Below are positions 51,201 through 60,200 of a stretch of DNA of 64,000 bases, in pieces. Within the stretch, counting starts at the first letter, position 1; every line of letters begins with the position of its first letter. The translations under genes and the position numbers were made by a program. The stretch is taken from contig JABAKD010000024.1 in NCBI GenBank assembly GCA_012845835.1, positions 9,925,103 through 9,989,102 on the forward strand, given 5' to 3'. This stretch comes from Undaria pinnatifida (lineage: Eukaryota > Sar > Phaeophyceae > Laminariales > Alariaceae). Below the pieces are notes generated by a model that did no database searches, was not told the origin of the DNA, and was given only the letters and a program-made list of their open reading frames with translations.

Positions 51201-54200
51201 TACGGGTTCGACGCAAAATATGTCTGATCTTATTACAATCCACGCCTGATTCTTACCACTTGATAGCCCACAACGTCCAACCCCATCGCATCGTTTGGAG
51301 GCGACCATGAGATGGCTAAGGAAGTGGGTGTCGCCGCTTCGACTTCCACCCGAGAGGGGGGCTCCGGAGCATCAGCAGGATGTATGACAGCGGGCGTGGA
51401 GGGTACTGTTTTGCCGTAGGACAGCGCTACGCCGTTGTAGGAGCTCACTCGCACGTGGTAAGCTGCTCCCTTCACGAGCCCAGACACCTGAAATCGATTT
51501 ATAAGGTTAGGGTTAGGGTTAGTAGTAAATTGCAATAGCGGCGACTTTTTGTTTTAGACGGATAAACACCATGGCAAATGCGTGCTCCGATGTATGAGAT
51601 GAAATTGGGCTCAGGATGAAGAGAAGAGAGATTATATCCATAACCAAACGTCCATATGTCTTACGATATTCCGCACTTCATGTGTCTTAAGTCATGCGTC
51701 GCAGTCGTTGCGTCGCCGTGCTTGGACCCTCAAACGTTGCCTGTGAAGAATAATATTCTACAGCTGTCCCGCGACGTTGTGAACAACGCAAACACACGCA
51801 AGTTACGGGAACAGATCGATCGCGTACACCTGCAGCCGGGATGTATGTTCACCGTGCAATGTGTGTGCAATGATGACGTGCACAGTATTTGCTGCCTAAT
51901 TCAGTCATCGACGCACTGGCAGTCCAGTCGTAAAACTCGCTACGGTTGCCGAAGCCCTTGGCCTATTTCCATCCCTGGGATCTGCCATTTATATGGTATG
52001 CAGGACAAATCTTCACAATATGTAAACAAATTTGAAGTACATCAAATGTGAATTCGGCTGATTGATAGGTGGATAGTCTTTTTTGCAAGCTTCGTGATTC
52101 GTGTCCACCGCGCATGTGGCATTTGCAAAACAGAACACGAGTAGTGCCCAATCAGTTACCCCAAAGCCATCCTGAACGACCTACTTCATACTCGCCAAAA
52201 AAACTAATCTCAGTTTCCTCACATAATCTGTTGTGACCTACCTCGTATTGTTCGTACGAAGCGTTGGCTGAAGCGTTGACAACAGCAGAACCTTTCAGGC
52301 TCGAATCGAGCAGCGGAGTCCACCCAGAAACCAGCTGGCTCACGGATGCTTCTACAGATGCGTCAAAATCGTCCCGTACGATGCTCGAGACGTCGACCGA
52401 AAGGGTATCCGAGGTGCCCAGCTGCAAAAAAACAAGCAAACAGACTGCAGTTTAGAAAGATACTCCGCGCGCACAGACACATGGGGTTAACAGCGTCCGC
52501 CGCCGTGGCGGGGGTGAAGCATTCTCGCCAAACGGCTATCATAGAGGCGGACGTCATGCAGCTATCCGCAAAGTTTGCACGTCCGCACACAGCGTGTGCA
52601 CGGGGCTATCGACGCCGAATCTACCACGGGTCAAGGTACTAAAGAAGTTTGGGTATCATAAGGACGACAAGAAACCCGAAGGAAGGATGCTAACAAGAGA
52701 CAAATAAACTGCGCCCTGAGAGAAGGACAAATAGGCAAGAAGTATGGGTGCGATCTCATGCCGCAGCAGAGAGGCCTCATTGATCCCAAACTATATACGA
52801 GTAAAATCGTCGGCGAAACGCTGCAGCAGTAATCTTGGAGCAAAACTTCGGGGACGGAAGAAGGCCGTCCCCGGGGTGGGAGAAAAGCCTGATAGTTGTA
52901 CAGAAAAAGTAAGATGATCCCACTTGCATCGTCGGCTCCCGTGCAGCAGCTAGAGAAAGTAGGAAGCTGTTAGGGAAAACAGACCATCCCGCCCGCCCAT
53001 CATTGTGCGCGAGACACCCCGACAACATAATTTTATTTCGTAGTGTTTAGTTTACCGGGGTAAACTATTCTCTGCGACGAGGTGCCGCGTTGATTACCAC
53101 ACGAATCAACGCGGGGGTAGTAGCCCTGGGTGAGAGTCTCCGGCTGATCGCAGCAGAGAGGCCTCATTGACCCCAAACTATATACGAGTTAACGCGTCGG
53201 CGAAATGTTACATCAGGAATGCATGGACCTGATTTTTCCTCACCTCCTCATTGAAGAAGTCCTGTACCTCACTCAATTACTGATTTCGGGACAGCAGAAA
53301 GTGCAGTCGACGCGTGCTACGATAGAGATGCACCACTTTTTTTCTGAGGTCCCTGACCTTCGGAGCTTAACCCTCCTCTCCCAAAAACTGATTTGGAGAA
53401 AACTAAAACGGCTACCGGAGGAAAAATCCCATAGCCGAGGTGTGCAACGAGAATCGTGCAAAACAATACCCTGCGTATTTCCGACGATTTTGGCTTAACG
53501 AGCCTCCACCAATCAGAGGCCATTTTCGCCAAAAAAAAGTATACCTCTATCGTAGCACGAGCGTTATTTCAACCATAGCTAGCGTAGTCCTTAGTTGGGG
53601 AGCCCCGTGAGACAGAAACAGTTTGTCTGAACAGTGCTTACCCTTATTGTACCTATGGGGAGAGAAGTTTGATGGAGTTCCAGTTCCCAGAACACATTGT
53701 GTTCGTTCCTAGTAGAATTCCTAAACGTTTCTAAATTGTTGGTCGGCTAACTTGCAGCAGAAGTACAGTGAGCACCAACACGATCGTGAGCCACCATAAG
53801 TGGAATAATTCTTGTCACTCCTGATGCTGTTGGTACCGGACCAAAATTAGGGAAGACCACACCCGCCAGGGGGCGTTCGCAGGAATGTCATCCCAATTAT
53901 CAAGCACCGCATTTTGCTCTACTCCACGCGTCGGTTATACCAGGACAGGGAGCTCGGATAGGCCGAAAGTCGTTGGTCATAAAACCCTCCACATAGCAGT
54001 CCTGAAGCACATTGCCTTCCTCCATCGTGTTGAGCACGCACCCAGTGCGGGGGTATTTTTTTAGTGGCGAGGCCCCCTTGCTTCGGGGCAAAAGGCCTCA
54101 ACTAATGCAATACTTCAAGAACGTATTATAAAGGATCGGCGACGGTGCAGAATGATACACCATGCAGTTCATTCAATATATATACATGTAAGCTGACCTT

Positions 54201-57200
54201 GGAAAGAAAGACTACATTCCACTGGAAGGTATCCGCTTGAGCGACAGTCTCTGAAGCCACCGCCTTTCGCCGAACGGCCAGCGTTCCGAGCATGCCTGAA
54301 CCCAGCCCTTCCAACGCCACCTGAGCATGGGAAGGACGTATATACGGCTGTCAACCTCCACAGATCATGATCTAGACCATACACATCCTATACCTGCCGT
54401 TATTATAGCTTGTGGAAGGTCTACCTAGAACAGACTCAACCAAGGAAACACTAGCTAGGTAATGCAAATCATACGGCTCCCATCTGGCAACACAAGCTAG
54501 ACCGTGCAGACCATGCATACACTGGAGGTCTATCTGCCCTCGAAGGCACAGGTTATGAAATAAAATCACCAACTCAAAACAAAATAACATAATATCGCTC
54601 CAACACGCTGGAAATCTCACGAAATTGCAGCAAAGATACTCAAAAGCACACCAAAAATAGACAAAATCCCAAACATGTACCGAATCCAACAAAATCATAC
54701 GAAACCACAAGAAAAAAATGAGCTTTGCAATACATGAAACAACCGCCAATCGTTTTCGAAGAGACTCACCTCAACAGCGCTGGCGGTGGCATTTGCATCG
54801 AGGGGTACAGTTGCCTGGTCCCCGTACCTCAAACGGAACGTCCCCGAGAGAGATCCATTCGTGGCGCCTACAGAAACCACCTGCACAGGGCAGGGAAATG
54901 CAAGATATGTTTTTGGTCGCTTTCCTTCATGCATGAGCCTGCAAAATATGAAATAATGCAACACCGGCAATCTCAGTACTTGCTTTACGGTCGAAAGCAA
55001 AACCAACTAGGCCGTCTGCTTGAAACCGAGTGCCCGGGATTCTCGAACTTTAACCGTGAGGGCAGTGAATGAAGCGGAAAAGTAAAAAGTTGGCCCCTTT
55101 TTAACTTGCTGACATGATTTCCACACTAGTTTCAAGTAGATTGCCCCGGGGGCAGTTCTAAATAGATTATATGCCAAAAGCAGCGACGCTTGAACTGCTG
55201 AGTGTTAGCGTTCAAAGCAAAACTTGTGCAGTTCGTATTCGGTGGACATACAGTGGAGAATACCAGTTACTCTACATGTGGAACACGTATCGCGAACGGC
55301 GCACTTGTCCCGCGGTCAATAGTCATTTCCGGCACCTCTCTAACAGCGATGACGAAGGCCAAGCTTCAAACAGCAGCTGCACGATAACAAAGGCTGGGAT
55401 ATGTTAGAGTCATTTATATCAACGGCTAGGGGGCCACGCGCCATTGGTTCCACTGTCACTATTAACCTTTCGTGCGCCTACCCTAACCGTAAGCGTAAAC
55501 CCACCATCGACGCCATCGAATCGTTTGTCACTCGGATCGGCATGACCCCCCCCTCCCCCCCGCCCACCATGGAGCTGGTCCACGGCAGCACATGAGCACA
55601 TGATACGTTACATATACGTGTACCGCTTTCGGTTTTTTGTTCGTTTTCCTGGGGCATTCTTCCACTCCAGAGTACCTGGAGCCTATCTGGTGACCGCAGA
55701 CGTGATTGTGCGAGTTAATGTAACAACTACTACTACTACTACCGGAACGAACCTGCTGTTCACAACCCCTCCAGCCTTCAATCCACCTTGACGAAATGAC
55801 CGTTGCGTCAGTACCAGTTAATGCATCTCCATCGGACCACAGCTCCTGGCTGAAACTGTCAGCCGTTTCGTTTGATGCCATAAACTCGGAGACAAACAGG
55901 GAGTCGTCCGCGGAAACCAGAACTCGGGGACACAGACCGACTCTCCCCTCCAGGCATGTGGAAGCAGGGATGCTGATGAGCCATCGCCGTCCGTATCTGC
56001 CGAGGTCGCCGGGTAGTTCCTGAAAATAGCGGATCGGGCGTCGGTGTTCTACATGGCTTAGCAAAAATACAGCGTTTTGTTTTCTAGCTAGTACGGAGGG
56101 CCATAGTGATCAAGACCCATGATAACCATAGCCCTATGTTGCCCTTTTTTTACTAACTATAGTTGGCCCTGATTCCTGTGCTTCCGCGTAGTAGCTCCAT
56201 TGAGCAGCTGTCACGGCGTAAAGCTGAAGCCGGATGATGCCGTCCTACACATAGGCGGATAGTACTATAGTACTGGACTATAGTACTGGCCGATTTCGAG
56301 CGATAATCGAGTTCGATGCGTGCGATACCAACAGAAACGCCAAATGTGTTTTAGTGGCCTTGGTTCGTAGACAACGCGCCAAGCGAGATTAAAGGTGTTC
56401 GACATGTGTCCGATAGTGAACGCCTCTAAAGACCCAAACGACGCCATGGGATACCAAGGAATGACATTTCAACTATGTTGCGTTGGTTCCTCAGTTTGGG
56501 AGCCCGCCAGTCGGAAAAATTGCAAATCAATTGAACCAACTGCTGAGAGCGCCTAGCAGCGTGGGTAGGGGCAATTCAATGCCGGCCGACGAGGGAAGAA
56601 AAGGCTGAAGTATTCTCGCGATAAAAATGAGGGCTCGTGCTGTAGTTGGAAGGGGGGACAAGAGCCTGCTTAGTGACCCTCGATCTGAGTTATGTCTAGT
56701 AGGAAGGGAGAAATCGAAATAAAGGTGCGAAGATAACAGATGGGATGAGCGAGAATAAACAGCTAACTGTAGCCGACAAATGCTGCCCTTATCGTACCGC
56801 GCAACCGGTCAGGAAGATAATAATTCCCAAAGCAGTCGCTTACCTCTCGTGTGACGGACGTGTCTCCTGGCACGGTAGGCAGTGCCTTGAAAATACTCTC
56901 GAATTTTTCCGCTGACGAATCAGCAGCCACCGCGTCTGTCATCAGCCCCCTAATTTACCATCATAAGTGCATGAGGGGGAGCGTTGTTGTGTTTTTTTAT
57001 GTATTATACCAGGTAATGGTGAGAGCGAGAGACAGATAATTGATTTTGACGTTTTCTATTTTCGGTACCAGTTTCGAGTTCAGGCGAGACTTGACGGTCA
57101 AACCAAAACATGTTCAAGTACATAATGTCAATATTAAAGTCTTGAGAGTCTTCTTAAAGCTTTCCGTTAACGATTCGGCAGCCATCGCACATCTCAACTG

Positions 57201-60200
57201 CCCCCCTTTTTAGACCCATATCTGCGAAACAAGAATATCAGGTTTTTACGTTTGACAGCCATAGATAAGGGGACGATGAGGAAACCTGGGTTTGACGTGT
57301 CACGGTCGTAGATAAATGCAAGAGGAAGATGTTTGGTCTTGATGTTTCCCCCTTGTTGGTGTCAACTTTCGCATTCAGGTGAGCTTTAACGAAAAAATAG
57401 AATGGCGTTTGTTGGTGCACGTTAGGTCAATGGTGAAGGTGCATGTTGCGTTATCACCCATTTTACGTTTTTTGTGTCTTCTGGTCCACACCTGGGGGGC
57501 GAAGGAACGATACCTGTGATCACCACTTGGATAGAAGGTCGTTGAGGGTACGACCTCCTACGAATTGAGGTTGAACGTGAAAACGATGATACAAAAAGTG
57601 ACGTCTCAGGAGCAGTTCGGCATGGTTATGAATTCGCAACCACCTGATATTTGGTGGCATTGCACCTTTCGAACTGTCCTACCCGCGTCCCGTGGTTATA
57701 CCCTTAGTTTAGTTTTTGTACTGTACCCATGCTATGATAGGGGTAGCATGTTTGACCAATCCTGTGCCCGCATGGCAGACCCTTGACGCCAAATCGTTGG
57801 ATAGATTTCTTGTCCTCCTATTCCACTATTCCAATAGTATTTGTTGAACACCTAGGCCAATGTATTGTTCATCGGATTGAACTTTGATTTGTTCTCAACG
57901 CCTGCGTTTGGGCGAGGCCTAGAGCCCGTCAAGGGAGGAACCTTAGAAAACACACGGTGCACCCCTACTGTAGTACTAGTGCTACTAGTAATAGTAGTAG
58001 TAGTAGTAGTGGTAGCAGCAGTGGTAGTAGTAGTGCTAGTAGTAATAGTGGTATGCCGTATGTGTCACTCACCTGTACGAAAGGTAGAAATATCCACCAA
58101 CGTCGTTTCTTGTAGCTGAGACCTCCACGGCCTGAACGTCAACACTGGAGTACAAGAGGGAGTCCGAAGGGCTGCCACCGGAGGCGTATCCTTCCAGGCC
58201 CACCAAGTCCCACTCCACTTTGTAGCTGCAGGCACATGCATATATATACCAGGTTATATACCAGGTATATATCAGTATGCCAGGGATTATATTATAGGGG
58301 GTAGCAACAAATTCAGTAATTGGAGTTTGTATTTATATGTTTGCGGGGGGGAAGTACAAGTTTTTTTGTTGACACCAGAGTAGAGGAAGGAGTCCGAAGG
58401 AATTCCACCGGAAACGTACCGTTCAATTCCCACCACGTTTCACTCCACCTTGTAGCTGCAGGCATGCGCACGAGAAGCACGAACATAAGCCAAGTATGAT
58501 AGTATAGTGTCGCTAAAAACTCGCCCAACAGGATGCAGTGATTGTAACTGGCGTTGGCTTGTGTGCGCTGGTGGCTGGCGGCGGCGGACGTATACCTACC
58601 CCTGCTTCAGCGATCTCGAAGACGGATCCTAATTAATTTGTGCCGTGTACTTCAGAAACTCGCATTATTTCGTAGAAGTCGTAGAAGGTACGAGGTAACT
58701 TGATGAATACCGGCGGATCATTGCGGCGGTACTATTAATAGACCTGGGTGAGAGTCTCCGGCTGGTCGTAGCGGAGAGGCAACACTGACCGCAAACAATA
58801 TACGAATCAAGGTACGGCATTATGCTAACACAAGAACAGTGCACGATAGGTATAAGCATCATTGATAGTTAGAATACACCATATATAGATGTATTCTAAT
58901 AGTATGCACCTGCAACAATGCACCGGAATAAACGAATAGAAGCGAAATACATGTAATAAATACGAACATAGTGACGCCCTTGAGGCGTAGGATGTTCCTG
59001 GAACAACGCACAAGAGAAAACGTATGTAAACGCCACAAAAAAGGATCGACGCCACGCACTTGGTTACAGGCTTCCCGCCATCGTCCGCAGAAGGCTCGAA
59101 GCCAACGAGTAGAGAGGTGGCAGAGGTAGGATGCACATCGACAGCCGGAGGCGGTGCTGCTTGCGTGCAAGGGGCCTCGTTTGCTGGGCTTGATAACGCA
59201 CCCACCGCAGAGAATCCTTCCTGCGAGCAGGTTTATGTCGCTGAGTGAGACATTTATTTTTATAGTATAGCTGGGGTTGGAGTACATTTGACTACTTTCC
59301 GATCGAGCTCTGCGGTGATCAGTATCGTATGATAGGGTTAGGGTTGGAGTACATTTAACTACTTTCCGATCGAACTCTGCGTTGATCAGTATCTTATGAT
59401 AGGGTTGGGGTTAGGGTTAGGCCCTGCGAGCAAATATTCCGGCGAAAAATGTTTCTCGAAGTTAACAATTTCAAGGCCCATGCAAGCGCCTCGGAAGGGC
59501 GTGTAGCAGTACGAGTATCACTGTGAAAAGCGTGCGTCTTACAGCTCCTCCCATCTTGAGTTCGGATATATTCCTTATTCAAGCAGCCTGGACTGCTTCC
59601 CGTGACCGATGCTGTAACCAAGCCACTCTTGAGCCTTCAAGCGCCAACGGGTTAAGTGAGGTTGGAGCACGTATACATGACTATTTTCTGTCCCAGTGTT
59701 GCGGCAGTCAGCGTTGTAGCCCCCAATGCAGCCCGGACAGAACTGCCGGCAATATCTTTGGAATTTCCCGTCATAGTGGCAACAACTTGCCGGAAAAAAA
59801 AAAAATCGGAAACGTTTCCGGTGCTAGTGGCCACAGTATGGGCTCCGTAGTTTATCCTGCATATCTTGGTGTAAGGTCACCGTCGAAACAGGCGGTGAGC
59901 GAACCATTAACGCCTGTAGATTTGCGCCCACACTTTTGGGAATGGATTACTTGGAATTACTGTAGGATGTTCAATGAAGTGGTAAACGAGATAAGGCGGC
60001 AGACAGTTTCGCAGAGCTAGAGCCCCAGGACAAATAATGGCATCCGGTAGGCGAGAGTGCATAACACCCCCCCCCCGGGATCAATATCAGAGCCGGCTTT
60101 CTGAAAAACAGGAGCACACGACCAACAAAAATGGCGGCTTTAGGAATACCGCGTCGAGAAATTCCACAGAAGCGTCGCTCAGAGATTTACAATTCACCGA

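Larger units (their letters stand above)
52422..54197. other. Intron between exons 10 and 11, repeat-filled
   Basis: It holds the 52.59-53.05 kb repeat shared with 32.43-32.96 kb, two copies of the structured element, and a 53.32-53.54 kb block shared with 49.73-49.95 kb. A plus-strand open frame at 53205-53498 lies across these repeats and resembles no family I recognise. Confidence 0.6.

Noticed and set aside
51656-52051. Plus-strand open frame of 131 codons in the exon 11/12 intron
   Set aside because: It was considered as a transposon protein fragment, but I could not see reverse transcriptase, integrase or transposase motifs.
53057-53192. Structured element as tRNA, 5S rRNA or hammerhead ribozyme
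   Set aside because: It has no cloverleaf of tRNA size, no match to the 5S sequence pattern I know, and no CUGAUGA...GAAA core.
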